A stretch of DNA of 36,309 nucleotides from Candidatus Acidiflorens stordalenmirensis (GCA_003139995.1 PLIC01000138.1:5710-42018); one strand, 5' to 3'. Positions 1 through 8,839 are shown, counted from the stretch's first letter. Notes: generated by a model from the letters alone, not told the origin. A program made the numbers and translations.

Positions 1-228
1 GTGGTCAGCTATAACGACCCCTACTTCCCCTTCGTCGGCCGCGGCCGCAAGTACGACCTGCAGATGAAGTGTTCCTCGCTCGACAATCTTGGCCAGTACG
101 ACTGCGTGCTCATCGTCACCGACCACTCCGACTACGACTACAAGAAGATCGTCGACCAGGCCCAGCTGGTGGTGGATTCGCGTAACGCCACCCGCGGCAT
201 TAAGAGCGGCAAGATCGTGCACTGCTAG
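1..228 (+). CDS. Nucleotide-sugar dehydrogenase, C-terminal fragment (cut by window start)
   Basis: The 75 visible codons read in frame from the first base to a TAG at 226-228, so the true start lies outside the window. The text resembles the C-terminal UDP-binding domain of the UDP-glucose/GDP-mannose dehydrogenase family: an early V-x-YNDP segment, then DCVLIVTDHSDYDY, then VVDSRNATRG near the end. This pattern fits the UDP-N-acetyl-hexosamine 6-dehydrogenase branch (WecC/WbpA/TviB-like), which oxidises UDP-sugars to uronates with NAD+ for surface polysaccharide synthesis. The substrate cannot be decided from this fragment. The next gene, glgC, also handles sugar nucleotides but is about 200 bases away and probably transcribed separately. 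Confidence 0.8.
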   Translation: MVSYNDPYFPFVGRGRKYDLQMKCSSLDNLGQYDCVLIVTDHSDYDYKKIVDQAQLVVDSRNATRGIKSGKIVHC

Positions 229-254
229 CGTGCTGCTAGAGGTGAACTGCTAAC

Positions 255-280
255 GTGTGGCGCGGACACTCTTGTCCGCG
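255..280. repeat. REP-like palindromic repeat, family A, copy 1
   Basis: This 26-base unit begins GTGTGGCGCGGACACTCTTG. Its inner part CGCGGACA...TGTCCGCG is an imperfect palindrome that can fold as a hairpin. The same 26 bases recur exactly at 31909-31934, and a two-mismatch inverted copy lies at 32012-32037. It lies in the gap between the dehydrogenase fragment and glgC. Confidence 0.85.
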
Positions 281-382
281 CGCGCTTATTCCAAAACCGG
301 CTCCCCGCGCGGCGTGCCAGTCATGCCGCTTTTTTATGCCGACTCTTGGGTCGGTAGCGCGGCGGTCAGAACGCACCGCTTG

Positions 383-391
383 TGCTAGTAT
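383..391 (+). promoter_or_regulatory. Possible extended -10 promoter for glgC
   Basis: The bases TGCTAGTAT form a TGn extended -10 element with TAGTAT matching 4 of 6 consensus positions. No convincing -35 box lies about 17 bases upstream. A start site near 398 would leave a short leader before glgC. The evidence is weak. Confidence 0.3.
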
Positions 392-434
392 TTCGCGTTG
401 ACCCGGAGCAGCGTCCGCGTTGCCTCCGTACTGT

Positions 435-1691
435 ATGCCGATGAAAGATACACTCGGAATCTTGCTCGCCGGAGGCGCGGGCGAGCGCCTCTATCCGCTC
501 ACCCGCGACCGCGCCAAACCGGCCGTGACCTTCGGCGGCAACTACCGCATCATCGACATTACGCTTTCCAACTGCGTCAACTCCGGCCTGCGCCGCATCT
601 ACATCCTCACGCAATACAAGGCGCTCTCGCTCAATCGTCAGATCCGCGAAGGCTGGAACATTTTCGGCCATGAAATCGGCGAGTTCATCGAAATCCTGCC
701 GCCCATGCAGCGGGTCAGTCAGAACTGGTACATGGGGACAGCCGACGCGGTCTATCAGAACATCTATTCCATCGGCTCCGAGCAGCCCAAGTACGTGCTC
801 ATCCTCGCCGGCGACCACATCTATAAAATGAATTACGAGCGCATGCTCAAGCAACACGTGGACGCCGCCGCCGACGCCACCGTCGCCACCCTGGCAATCG
901 ACCCGGACGGATGCCGCCAGCTCGGCGTCGTCGACATCGATCGCGAGAATCGCATCGTCGGTTTCCTGGAAAAACCCAAACAGACCGAGATCCGGTCGCC
1001 CTACGATCCAACGAAAATTTCAGCATCGATGGGCATCTATATCTTCAACACCGACGTGCTCATTCCCGTGCTGCTCAAGGACGCGGAGGATCCCGATTCC
1101 AGCCACGATTTCGGCAAGGATATTCTGCCCAAAATGCTGGCTGATTACCGCGTCTTCGCTTTCAATTTTGTCGACGAAAACAGAAAGGAAGCCCTCTACT
1201 GGCGCGACGTGGGCACGCTCGAAGCCTATTATGAAGCCAATATGGACCTGGTTTCGGTCTCTCCCGTCTTCAATCTTTACGATGAGCAATGGCCCATCCG
1301 CACCCACCAGCGCCAGTATCCACCGGCAAAATTCGTGTTTGCCGAGACTGGACGCATGGGCCACGCCCTCGATTCGCTGGTCTCCGCCGGCTGCATCGTT
1401 TCCGGCGGCTCCGTCCAGAATTGCGTGCTCTCTCCCGATGTGCGAGTCAACTCCTTCACCGAAATCGAGAACAGCATTCTGTTCGCGCACGTGAACGTGG
1501 GACGCAGTTGCCGCATCCGCAAAGCCATCATCGACCGCAACGTGCACATTCCCGAAGGCACCACTATCGGCTACGATGCCGAAGCCGACCGCGAACAGTA
1601 CTTCGTCACCGACAGCGGCATCACCATCGTGACCCGGGACTACTCCCTGTTTGAGAACCCCGTGAGCATCGACTACTTCACCAGTGAGTAG
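435..1691 (+). CDS. glgC: Glucose-1-phosphate adenylyltransferase (ADP-glucose pyrophosphorylase)
   Basis: The 418-residue product makes ADP-glucose from glucose-1-phosphate and ATP, the committed step of bacterial glycogen synthesis in the cytosol. The N-terminal nucleotidyltransferase signature is clear: LAGGAGERLYPLTRDRAKPA, followed by FGGNYRIIDITLSNCVNSG. The substrate-binding AGDHIYKMNY and the YWRDVGTLEAYYEANMDL block follow, and a C-terminal left-handed beta-helix region carries the hexapeptide-like repeats. Length matches the family (about 420). The start is uncertain: ATG 435, ATG 441 and TTG 420 are all in frame. Family members begin shortly before LGILLAGG, which favours 435 or 441, but the only purine-rich stretch (CGGAG, around 403) is better spaced for TTG 420. 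No glgA or glgB lies nearby. Confidence 0.93.
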   Translation: MPMKDTLGILLAGGAGERLYPLTRDRAKPAVTFGGNYRIIDITLSNCVNSGLRRIYILTQYKALSLNRQIREGWNIFGHEIGEFIEILPPMQRVSQNWYMGTADAVYQNIYSIGSEQPKYVLILAGDHIYKMNYERMLKQHVDAAADATVATLAIDPDGCRQLGVVDIDRENRIVGFLEKPKQTEIRSPYDPTKISASMGIYIFNTDVLIPVLLKDAEDPDSSHDFGKDILPKMLADYRVFAFNFVDENRKEALYWRDVGTLEAYYEANMDLVSVSPVFNLYDEQWPIRTHQRQYPPAKFVFAETGRMGHALDSLVSAGCIVSGGSVQNCVLSPDVRVNSFTEIENSILFAHVNVGRSCRIRKAIIDRNVHIPEGTTIGYDAEADREQYFVTDSGITIVTRDYSLFENPVSIDYFTSE

Positions 1692-1700
1692 GCAAATAGG

Positions 1701-1768
1701 TCTCAGGCCCCAGGCCTCAGCAGGAGCCCAAGTGGTCTGACTGAGAACTGGGAACTGAGAACTGTCTT
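1701..1768. repeat. Heptanucleotide tandem repeat, copy 1 (diverged hairpin)
   Basis: Bases 1741-1768 read as 7-base units CTGAGAA CTGGGAA CTGAGAA CTGTCTT. The first 22 bases are identical to 8922-8943. Upstream, 1701-1720 holds a variant of the opposite arm, TCTCAGG CCCCAGG CCTCAG. The layout of left arm, 20-base spacer and right arm copies the 8880-8949 element, but the arms here no longer pair perfectly. It lies directly upstream of the methyltransferase gene. Confidence 0.8.
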
Positions 1769-1788
1769 CCGGTACACTTCTTTACTCT

Positions 1789-2442
1789 ATGTCTCTAAGC
1801 CTTCGCCGCCTCTTCAAGAAAGAAAAGCAGGAGCGCCGCATCCTGCGCCAGATCGAGCGCGCCGGCGATCAATTGCAGCCCGAATATCATCGTCCCACGC
1901 CCGAGTGTCCGCACCCGGAGCGCTGGCGCATGTTCGATTCCATGACCGCCGAGGCCGAGGTGCTCGAGTTCCTGCGCACCGTCGTCACCACCATCAAGCC
2001 CGAACTGGTGGTCGAGACCGGAACCTTCAGCGGCATCAGCACGCTCTGGATCGCCGAGGGACTGAAAGCCAACGGTCACGGGCGCGTCATCACCTGCGAG
2101 TTCGACCGTGAAGTGTACGAGAACGCGAAGGCGCGAATCCAGGCTTCCGGACTCGGCGAGTGGATCGAACTGCGCAATGAGTCAAGCCTCGACATGAACG
2201 TCGAGGGCGCCATCGACCTCTTCTTCAGCGACAGCGACATGCCCATCCGCGAGCGGGAAATTCGCCGCTTTTTGCCGCAGATCAATCCCTATGGCCTGAT
2301 CCTGATGCACGACGCCAGTTCGCATTTGAAGATCGTCCGCGACGCCGCGCTCAAGCTCGAACAAGACGGCCTGATCTCAGTCGTCCTCTTGCCAACACCG
2401 CGCGGCCTGGTGGTGGCGCAGAAGCGACAGGGCCGAAAGTAG
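1789..2442 (+). CDS. Class I SAM-dependent methyltransferase (Methyltransf_24-like)
   Basis: The 217-residue protein has a basic, coiled N-terminus (RRLFKKEKQERRILRQIERA) and then a Rossmann-fold methyltransferase core. Motif I is VVETGTFSGISTLWIAEGL, and the acidic end of strand 2 is ITCEFDREVYENAKARIQ. The motif-IV region IDLFFSDSDM and the late LILMHDASSHLKIVRDA block fit the Methyltransf_24 family, whose members often act on sugars or small molecules. The substrate is unknown. The ATG at 1789 is kept because it opens the protein, although no strong Shine-Dalgarno sequence is visible. The gene stands alone, with convergent neighbours downstream. Confidence 0.8.
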   Translation: MSLSLRRLFKKEKQERRILRQIERAGDQLQPEYHRPTPECPHPERWRMFDSMTAEAEVLEFLRTVVTTIKPELVVETGTFSGISTLWIAEGLKANGHGRVITCEFDREVYENAKARIQASGLGEWIELRNESSLDMNVEGAIDLFFSDSDMPIREREIRRFLPQINPYGLILMHDASSHLKIVRDAALKLEQDGLISVVLLPTPRGLVVAQKRQGRK

Positions 2443-2521
2443 AGGTTAGGAGCGAATGGATAATGCGGGGTTCTTCCCTCCTAAATACCGCGTCTCGTAA
2501 ATTCGCGACCTGATCTTGGGT

Positions 2522-2612
2522 TGTCATCCTGAGCGCAGCGAAGGATCTCGTGTATAGCGAATTCAAATATATAGGTCCTTCCCCTTCGGCTGCGCTCAGG
2601 GTCAGGATGACA
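2522..2612. repeat. Palindromic intergenic repeat (VILSAAKDL-type)
   Basis: The arms TGTCATCCTGAGCGCAGC (2522-2539) and its near reverse complement at 2589-2612 flank a 49-base AT-richer centre. The second arm carries a few extra bases (CAGGGTCAGG). The translated signatures (LSAAKDL on plus, RSFAALRMTTQ on minus) are the ones often mis-annotated as proteins in Acidobacteria and other soil bacteria. It lies between convergent genes ending at 2442 and 2648 and could act as a transcription boundary. Confidence 0.85.
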
Positions 2613-2647
2613 TCATGGATTTATGCTACGAACTTCCGGGACAATCC

Positions 2648-3223
2648 CTAATGCTTCACCAAATCGTCCGCCAGCAAATGCGCCTTCTCCGCCAGCGTGC
2701 TCGCTCTCCGCAAATCGCCTTCCTGCAACGCCGAACGCGCGCCATCCATATAGTTCCGGATCTGTCCCACCGTCTCCTGCTGTTGCGCCTTCAGCGCCCG
2801 TCCCGCCAGCAGCTTTAGTTGGCCGCCGGTGGAGCCTAGCAACTGTTCCGCGTTCTGGCGCTGGCGGGCGGCTTCCGCGGGACTCATGCCGGGCGCAATC
2901 TGCGCCGCCGGCTCGCTCGCTCCGCCATGGCGGACCACAATCTTCCGCGGAGCGCCACCCGGCGCTGGCGCGGCGCGCTTGCGGCGTTTCCCGGTTCCGC
3001 TCGTCGGACCAGCATTCGTCTTTCCCTTCGCCACGCTCTCCGGCGCTTTCTTCCCCGCAGCCGGCGCGGTTTCTGCTGTCGCCTTCTCTGCTGGAGCTGC
3101 AGGCGCAGCCGGAGCCTGCCCAGCAGCATTCGCGGAGCCGGCCGGGGCCTGTTGCCGGAAAGCCATTCCCGTAGCCAGGAAACTCAGCCAAAGCGCCATC
3201 GCGAGTCCAAAGGCAAATCGCAT
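2648..3223 (-). CDS. Secreted Ala/Pro-rich hypothetical protein with helical C-terminus
   Basis: I do not recognise a family. From ATG 3223 the 191-residue product opens with a signal peptide or membrane anchor (MRFAFGLAMALWLSFLATGMAF). A low-complexity Ala/Pro/Lys linker of about 80 residues follows (repeated APA, AAGK and RRKR runs). The C-terminal 80 residues are helical and charged (AARQRQNAEQLLG, LKLLAGRALKAQQQ, YMDGARSALQEGDLRRASTLAEKAHLLADDL). This resembles short TPR-like or lipoprotein-associated helices in other acidobacterial secreted proteins. A GTG at 3286 would add 21 residues ahead of the signal peptide and is less likely. It lies downstream of the propeller gene, separated from it by a terminator. 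Confidence 0.65.
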   Translation of the reverse strand: MRFAFGLAMALWLSFLATGMAFRQQAPAGSANAAGQAPAAPAAPAEKATAETAPAAGKKAPESVAKGKTNAGPTSGTGKRRKRAAPAPGGAPRKIVVRHGGASEPAAQIAPGMSPAEAARQRQNAEQLLGSTGGQLKLLAGRALKAQQQETVGQIRNYMDGARSALQEGDLRRASTLAEKAHLLADDLVKH

Positions 3224-3288
3224 AACGGTGCCAAAAGGATTGTTTCCCACCCTAACAAAGAACGCAAGGGTAGGCGCTCCGTCCACAG

Positions 3289-3323
3289 CAAAAAACCGGG
3301 GCAGCGTTTCCGCCTCCCCGGTT
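3289..3323 (-). terminator. Intrinsic terminator after the beta-propeller gene
   Basis: On the minus strand the stem AACCGGGG / CCCCGGTT (3294-3301 with 3316-3323, 14-base loop) runs into a T tract (GGTTTTTTG). It sits 24 bases after the stop codon at 3347. Confidence 0.85.
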
Positions 3324-3346
3324 GGTGTTTCGGATTGAATGCAGTC

Positions 3347-5353
3347 TTACTCGGAGCTGCCGGCCTCAGCGGCTGCGCTGATGGATTCGTTCTCCGGTTG
3401 CAGGATGACGCCATCAAATGGAGTCGCGGCTACGAAGCGTCCGCCAATTACGATGACCCGGCGCAGCGGGAATCCGCTGTCGGGACCGCGCTGCCAGGAA
3501 CGTCCGCCGTCGCGGCTCTCGAAAATCACGCCGGTCGCGTCGCTGGTGGCCAGCAGGCGCTTGTGGGTGGGATCGAAGCTGACGGAAGTGATGTCCTTGC
3601 CGGGGAGACCGTTGCCGACATGTTCCCAGGTGGCGCCACCGTCTGCGCTGCGGAACGCACCTTCGCGTGAGGCGATCATGATCTGGCCATCGGAAGCAAT
3701 CGCCGCGCCGCGGATGCTGACCACATACGATGGCAGACCGGCCAGTTTCCAGGTCGCGCCGCTATCATTCGAGACCAGCACGCTGGCACGCGTGGCCGCA
3801 ACCACCGTGGAACCATCGGCTCGCACCGAAACGAAATCTATCTGTGCCAGGATCTCTCCGCCTTTCCAGGTTTTGCCCTGGTCGGTACTCGAGTAGATGC
3901 CAGAAGTGGTTGCCGCCAGCCAGCGTCCGGAACCGAGCTCCAGGTCGTTGACGCGCGATTCCAGTTGCGATTTCTGGAACGTGGTTGTGGTAACCGCCTT
4001 GCGCGAACCTTTACGCGGGGTTTTCAGCGTTGACTCGAGGAGCAAAACGTTCATCGGACGCCATTCGCTGGCATTGCGCTCCAGCGAATACACACCGTGA
4101 TTGGTCCCCGCAACCAGCATTCCGCTCGGGGCCTGCTTGAGCGCGAAAACGTCTTTTCCGCCGAGGCCGGCCGCTCTCTGGAACCAGTGTTGTCCGGCGT
4201 CATGGGAATAGAACACGCCGCCGTATTCGCGGTCGTTGACGACGCCAACGTAGAGCGTACTGGCATCTCTGTTATCGGCCAGAATGGCGGAAACATAACG
4301 ATGCGCGTAGCCGTGATTGGAAGCGGTCCAGTTGGAGGCGCCATCGGTTGAGGCCATCACGCCGCTGCGGTCGGTGGCAAGCAGCACGCGCTTGGAATCC
4401 CGCGGATCGATGAGCACATCATTGACGACGACCTCGGGATTGCTCACACGCTTCCACACCTTGCCCAAATCGGTCGATTTCCAAAGGCCTTCGGTGGTTC
4501 CGGCGTAGATGATATTTTCGTTCGCCGGATCCTGCTTGAGGACGCGGGTGCGGCGCGCCGAAAACGGGATGCCCTGAATCTTCGTGAACAGGTTGCCCCC
4601 GTTCTCGCTCCTGTAGATTCCCGAGCAGGCGCTCGCGAAAACAACCGAGGGGTTGTCATGGTCGACGATGACCGAAAAGACATCGGAGTCGTCGATCATG
4701 CCCTTATTGATATGCTGCCAGTTGGCGCCGGCATCGGAAGTCTTCCAGGCCAGGTGCCAGGTTCCGGCATAGACGGTGTTCGGGTCTTTGGGATCGACTG
4801 CGATCGATTCAATATTCTTGATGTCGGTGGAGTTCGCGGGTGACAGGCGCTCCCAGGTATCGCCGCCATCTTTGCTGCGATAGACGCCATCGAGCGCGCC
4901 GACGACCACGACTTTGGAGTCACCCTTGTGCATGGCTAGGGCGCGGATCGATTTGCCGTGCATCGCGGGCAGCGTTTCCCAGCTGCGGCCGCCGTCTCGC
5001 GTGCGGAAGATTTCTCCGATCTGCTGGCTCGATACGCTCCACGCCGAAACATAAATGCGGTCGGAATCCTGCGGATCGATAGAGATGTGGTCGAGCACGT
5101 AATCGTCGCCACCCAGCCGCGCCAGGCGCGACCAGGTGCGTCCCGCATCGTTCGAAACAAACATCTGGCCGGTGCTGGTGCCGAGCAGGATGTGATCCGG
5201 ATTGTGCGCGTCGTAAGCCAGACTGCGGGCATCGCCGCCGTCCGGACCTAACACCTGCCACGGTCCGGAGGCCAGCAGCGCGGTGCTCAAAAGACTGACA
5301 GCGAGAACCAACAAACTTGTGCGGAGAACGTTCCGTTTCCCTGTGAATTCCAT
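3347..5353 (-). CDS. Secreted BNR/Ycf48-type beta-propeller protein
   Basis: The 668-residue protein starts with a typical signal peptide (VLRTSLLVLAVSLLSTALLASG) and then consists of repeated blades. At least ten copies of an S-x-D-x-G-x-x-W motif are visible: SNDAGRTW, TRDGGRSW, SKDGGDTW, TSDAGANW, SENGGNLF, STDLGKVW, STDGASNW, SHDAGQHW, STDQGKTW, SNDSGATW, SADGGATW and SRDGGRSW. This is the Asp-box pattern of sialidase, VPS10/sortilin and Ycf48-like folds. Members are usually exported, and many lack enzymatic function. The final blade closes with FVAATPFDGVILQPE. The product is probably periplasmic or extracellular, and its ligand cannot be read from sequence. The gene is flanked by terminators on both sides, so it is transcribed alone. 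Confidence 0.85.
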   Translation of the reverse strand: MEFTGKRNVLRTSLLVLAVSLLSTALLASGPWQVLGPDGGDARSLAYDAHNPDHILLGTSTGQMFVSNDAGRTWSRLARLGGDDYVLDHISIDPQDSDRIYVSAWSVSSQQIGEIFRTRDGGRSWETLPAMHGKSIRALAMHKGDSKVVVVGALDGVYRSKDGGDTWERLSPANSTDIKNIESIAVDPKDPNTVYAGTWHLAWKTSDAGANWQHINKGMIDDSDVFSVIVDHDNPSVVFASACSGIYRSENGGNLFTKIQGIPFSARRTRVLKQDPANENIIYAGTTEGLWKSTDLGKVWKRVSNPEVVVNDVLIDPRDSKRVLLATDRSGVMASTDGASNWTASNHGYAHRYVSAILADNRDASTLYVGVVNDREYGGVFYSHDAGQHWFQRAAGLGGKDVFALKQAPSGMLVAGTNHGVYSLERNASEWRPMNVLLLESTLKTPRKGSRKAVTTTTFQKSQLESRVNDLELGSGRWLAATTSGIYSSTDQGKTWKGGEILAQIDFVSVRADGSTVVAATRASVLVSNDSGATWKLAGLPSYVVSIRGAAIASDGQIMIASREGAFRSADGGATWEHVGNGLPGKDITSVSFDPTHKRLLATSDATGVIFESRDGGRSWQRGPDSGFPLRRVIVIGGRFVAATPFDGVILQPENESISAAAEAGSSE

Positions 5354-5442
5354 GCGCGTAGATTGACCCCTGCGAACGATATTCGCCTGCGCTCACTCTA
5401 GACAGGCTAGCACGCCTCGGACAAGGTTACCGAAGGGTAGAA

Positions 5443-5480
5443 AATAGAAAAGCCGGCAGGGGCGAACCCCACCGGCCTTT
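5443..5480 (-). terminator. Intrinsic terminator after the OmpA-like gene
   Basis: The minus strand folds as GGCCGGTGGGG-TTCG-CCCCTGCCGGC with a tetraloop and one T/A interior position, followed by the T-rich run CTTTTCTATTTTC. It begins about 20 bases past the stop at 5500. Confidence 0.88.
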
Positions 5481-5499
5481 CGTGCTCTTCCTACCTCAG

Positions 5500-7149
5500 T
5501 TATTCGGCCTTTTTCGCCGCTTTCTTCTTGGCTACCGGTTTCGGATGATCCGGAACCGCCTTTACCTTCGTTTCATCCACCGGGGTCGTGCTGTCGGCCT
5601 CGGGGAAGGTCGCGCCGGCCGGAACGATCCATTGTTCCGAAGTCGCCGTGCCTGCGTTTCCGGTGCGGGTCTCGATGCGGCTTGGGTCGATGTTCTGTTT
5701 CGCCTCGCCTCCCGAGATGTACGCCTTCACGTTGAGCGCGCGCTCAGCCGCCAGGTTCTTACGCTTTTCCTTCGGACCGGCGTTCCCGACGACGACCAGC
5801 TTGGCGTCTGGATCCTGCTGCAACTTGAGTGCAACATCGTCCAGCTCGGCCTTGCAGGTGTTGTCCACGCGCCAGGGCTTCTTGAGGTTGGGATACTCGC
5901 ACTCGTTCACCTTGCTGGCTTGCGGTGGCGGCGGCGGTGGCGGCGGCGGGTTGTTGACTGTGACCGTGCTCGTAGTCGAGGCCGTCAAGCCGCGGGAATC
6001 GGTACAGGTTGCATTCACCGTTATCGGGCCTGCGGAAGCGCCGGTGGTGGTGAGCGTCGCGGAGTTGCCGCTGCCCGCGATGCTGCCCGCGCTGGAGGTC
6101 CAGCCGCCAACCGTGACCGTCGCGTTGTCAGGACTGGTGCAAGCGCAGGTGATGGTGGAGGGCGTTCCGGCGTCAACCGCTGCCGGACTTGCCGAGCAGG
6201 AAACCTGCGGCGGATTCAGCGGCTTCACGGTGAAATTCGCGGTGCAACTGGCCGTGTTGTTCTTCTTGGCCTTGGGATCGGTGACGGTCGCGGTGACGGT
6301 GTAGCTGCCAGCGTTGACGCCGTTAGTGTCGATGGCAGCGCCGGTGTCCTTGCCTTCGATCTTGCCCCCGTTGCTTGCCCAGGTGTAGGTGAGCGTGTGC
6401 TTGGGGTTGAAGTTGCTGGCGGCGACGGTGGCGTGCAGCGGCTCGCCAACCATGACTTCGTTGTGGTCAATGGAGCAGGCCGCCGCTACCGGAACTTCCG
6501 GAGCACCGCCAAAGTTGAACACCAGGCCGGTCGTCAGGCGGACGCCATCGAAATCCGAACGGCGCAACGAGCTATCTTCAGTCGGCACCTCGGCGGCAAA
6601 GTTTGCGTGCGCCCACTGGAAATCGGCTTCAAACAGGCGGAGCGTGACCGGTTTCCAGAGTTTCAAATCCATACCACCGCCAAGAAGCGCGGCGACGCCG
6701 TTGCTCGCATTGTTAGCCTGTGACGAGATGCGTTCGAATCCTATCAGCGTGTGCACGAAATAGTTCACCCCATCTCCACGATAGGTGAGCTTCGGTCCGA
6801 CGCTGAACATGCTGACGTTGTCGTAGCTGCTGTTCCAGTTAAAGCCGTAATTGGCTTCGAGAGCCAGATTATTGGTGAAGTTGTAGGCCACATTGGTGCC
6901 GAAGCCTTTTGGCATTGAGGGCAGCTTGAGAGCGTTGGGCGGTGTGCTCTGGTCGGGGACGTTGCCGCCCGGGTTTAACCACTGATAGCCAACGAATAGC
7001 TCCCACTTGGGCACCGTGTCATCCGACAGCACAGTTGGCGCCTTGGGCGCGGTTTGTGCATTCAACAAAGATGGCAACGCAATCAGAACGAGGGCCAGGA
7101 CGAGCGCGACTCTCGCGCATGTCCGGTAAGCTTTTTGACAAAGTGACAT
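5500..7149 (-). CDS. Outer-membrane beta-barrel protein with Ig-like repeats and OmpA-like C-terminus
   Basis: From ATG 7149 the product has 549 residues. This start has a strong Shine-Dalgarno GGAGGA seven or so bases upstream. An upstream ATG at 7173 would put eight residues before it and is less likely. After a signal peptide ending ALPSLLNAQ comes a barrel domain of about 180 residues (WELFVGYQWLNPGG, NVAYNFTNNLALEANYGFNW, GLVFNFGG), typical of OmpA-type porin barrels. Two Ig/PKD-like domains follow, each opening with a Cys-containing strand (AACSIDHNEVMVGEPL, VSCSASPAAVDAGTP). Then come a nine-proline linker and a C-terminal domain like the OmpA peptidoglycan-binding fold (LQQDPDAKLVVVGNAG, NLAAERALNVKAYI). 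A Lys/Ala-rich tail ends it. It probably links outer membrane and peptidoglycan. Confidence 0.87.
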   Translation of the reverse strand: MSLCQKAYRTCARVALVLALVLIALPSLLNAQTAPKAPTVLSDDTVPKWELFVGYQWLNPGGNVPDQSTPPNALKLPSMPKGFGTNVAYNFTNNLALEANYGFNWNSSYDNVSMFSVGPKLTYRGDGVNYFVHTLIGFERISSQANNASNGVAALLGGGMDLKLWKPVTLRLFEADFQWAHANFAAEVPTEDSSLRRSDFDGVRLTTGLVFNFGGAPEVPVAAACSIDHNEVMVGEPLHATVAASNFNPKHTLTYTWASNGGKIEGKDTGAAIDTNGVNAGSYTVTATVTDPKAKKNNTASCTANFTVKPLNPPQVSCSASPAAVDAGTPSTITCACTSPDNATVTVGGWTSSAGSIAGSGNSATLTTTGASAGPITVNATCTDSRGLTASTTSTVTVNNPPPPPPPPPQASKVNECEYPNLKKPWRVDNTCKAELDDVALKLQQDPDAKLVVVGNAGPKEKRKNLAAERALNVKAYISGGEAKQNIDPSRIETRTGNAGTATSEQWIVPAGATFPEADSTTPVDETKVKAVPDHPKPVAKKKAAKKAE

Positions 7150-7447
7150 TGAGTTCCTCCGAATCGAATCCACTACAAGTTATTTCGTAGAACTGGAAAA
7201 AATAAAGCGTTACGGCACGCACAGAATAGGCTGCATCCAGGAAACACAAGATTCTACAGCAACCGGGCATTTTGCAAAAGGGGGAGAATTAGGGGCGGAT
7301 CTATTTTGCCATCGTGAATCGCGGGGCGGATCTTTGCAACAAGGTGGTGCCAAAGCGATCTCAAATTGATATTCCCGCATTCCGGGCCGGGTTGCGGGGC
7401 GGCGCGCTTCCCTGAATAATGCTGATTGGGCCCGCAGCACACGAACT

Positions 7448-8839
7448 ATGACACAAGAACGCGTATTGATTGTCGAGGACGAGGAGAACGAACGAACCGG
7501 GCTCGCCGAACTGGTCTCGGGATGGGGCTATCGTACCGACATCGCGGCCGACGGCGTCGAAGCTCTGGAAAAAATTCCCCTCTTCGCTCCGTCCATCGTG
7601 ATCACGGACGTGAAGATGCCACGCATGGGCGGCATGGAACTGGTGGAGCGGCTGGCGGATATGGCGCAGTCGATCGCGGTAGTGATGGTGACCGCGCAGA
7701 AAGCGACCGACACCGCATTTCACGCGGGCCGGCTGGGCGTGCAGGATTACATCGAGAAGCCCATCGACTTCCGTCGGCTGCGCTCCATCCTCACCAACAT
7801 CGGCGAAATCCTGAACACCCGCACCGAAAACGAATCGCTGCGCCGCCGCTTGCGCGACAAAGGAGCGCTCGGCCTGCTGGTCGGCGCCTCGGCTGAAATG
7901 CAGGAGATTTTCCGGCTGATCGAGTTGGTGGCGCCGAGCACGGCCTCGGTGTTGATCACCGGGGCGAGCGGAACCGGCAAGGAATTGGTGGCGCGCACCA
8001 TCCACGATCTGAGTCCGCGGCGCAACAAACCTTTCGTCCCCATCAATTGCGCGGCCATTCCCGAGACGCTCATCGAGAGCGAAATTTTTGGCCACGAAAA
8101 AGGCGCGTTCACGGGCGCGCTGGAGCGCCGTACCGGCTGCTTCGAACTCGCCGAAGGCGGGACGCTGCTGCTCGACGAGATTGGAGAGATGCCGGTGGCC
8201 ACGCAGGCGAAGCTGCTGCGCGTGCTCGAAGACCACAAACTGCGCCGGCTCGGCAGCAAGGTCGAAACTTCGGTGGACGTGCGCGTGCTGGCCTCGACCA
8301 ACAAAGTTCCCGACGATGCCGTGGCCAATGGAGAACTGCGCGAGGATCTTTATTACCGGCTCAACGTTTTCAATATTCATATGCCGGCGCTGCGCGAGCA
8401 TAAAGAAGATATCCGCGAGTTAGTGAAGAGCCTGCTAGCGGACATGAACCTGAAGCACGATCGCAACGTGGCGGACGTAAGCGAAGCCGTGCTCAATATT
8501 TTCCAGAGTTACTCGTGGCCGGGCAATGTGCGCGAATTACGCAACACGCTGGAACGCGCCGTGATCGTCTGCGAAGGTGGACTGGTGGAAACCAGGCACT
8601 TGCCGCCGGGCTTTGGCCAGGGTGTGCGGCCCGTGGTGAACGATCCCGATGCCGTGCACCTGGGCGTGGGCACAACGGTCGGGGAAGCGGAGAAGCTGCT
8701 CATCCTGAAAACTTTGCAGGCGACCAATAACAACAAAACACGAGCCGCGGAGATGCTTGGCATCAGCCTGAAGACGCTGCATAACAAGCTGAAAGAGTAC
8801 GGGCGGCCGCAGGACACGATAATGGGAGCGAACGAGTGA
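7448..8839 (+). CDS. NtrC-family sigma-54-dependent response regulator
   Basis: The 463-residue protein has three domains in order. The receiver (about 5-120) shows the acidic pair E10-D11, phosphoacceptor D54 in VITDVKMPRMGG and the conserved Lys in IEKP. The AAA+ sigma-54 interaction domain (about 140-375) has the Walker A region GASGTGKE, the sigma-54-contact loop GAFTGA, Walker B LLLDEIGEM, and the sensor region [18 protein letters not shown]. The C-terminal Fis-type helix-turn-helix is NKTRAAEMLGISLKTLHNKLKEYG. Phosphorylation by a partner kinase should drive ATP-dependent opening of sigma-54 promoters. Its partner is almost certainly the kinase encoded next. The targets are unknown, and no -24/-12 site is evident immediately around it. 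Confidence 0.93.
   Translation: MTQERVLIVEDEENERTGLAELVSGWGYRTDIAADGVEALEKIPLFAPSIVITDVKMPRMGGMELVERLADMAQSIAVVMVTAQKATDTAFHAGRLGVQDYIEKPIDFRRLRSILTNIGEILNTRTENESLRRRLRDKGALGLLVGASAEMQEIFRLIELVAPSTASVLITGASGTGKELVARTIHDLSPRRNKPFVPINCAAIPETLIESEIFGHEKGAFTGALERRTGCFELAEGGTLLLDEIGEMPVATQAKLLRVLEDHKLRRLGSKVETSVDVRVLASTNKVPDDAVANGELREDLYYRLNVFNIHMPALREHKEDIRELVKSLLADMNLKHDRNVADVSEAVLNIFQSYSWPGNVRELRNTLERAVIVCEGGLVETRHLPPGFGQGVRPVVNDPDAVHLGVGTTVGEAEKLLILKTLQATNNNKTRAAEMLGISLKTLHNKLKEYGRPQDTIMGANE

Noticed and set aside
5482-6723. Plus-strand open frame of 413 residues over the OmpA-like gene
   Set aside because: It is Arg/Gly-rich shadow translation. The minus strand has a signal peptide, domain structure and terminator.
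7361-8401. Minus-strand open frame of 346 residues over the first sigma-54 activator
   Set aside because: It is antisense to the receiver and AAA+ domains, with no start signal or recognisable motif.
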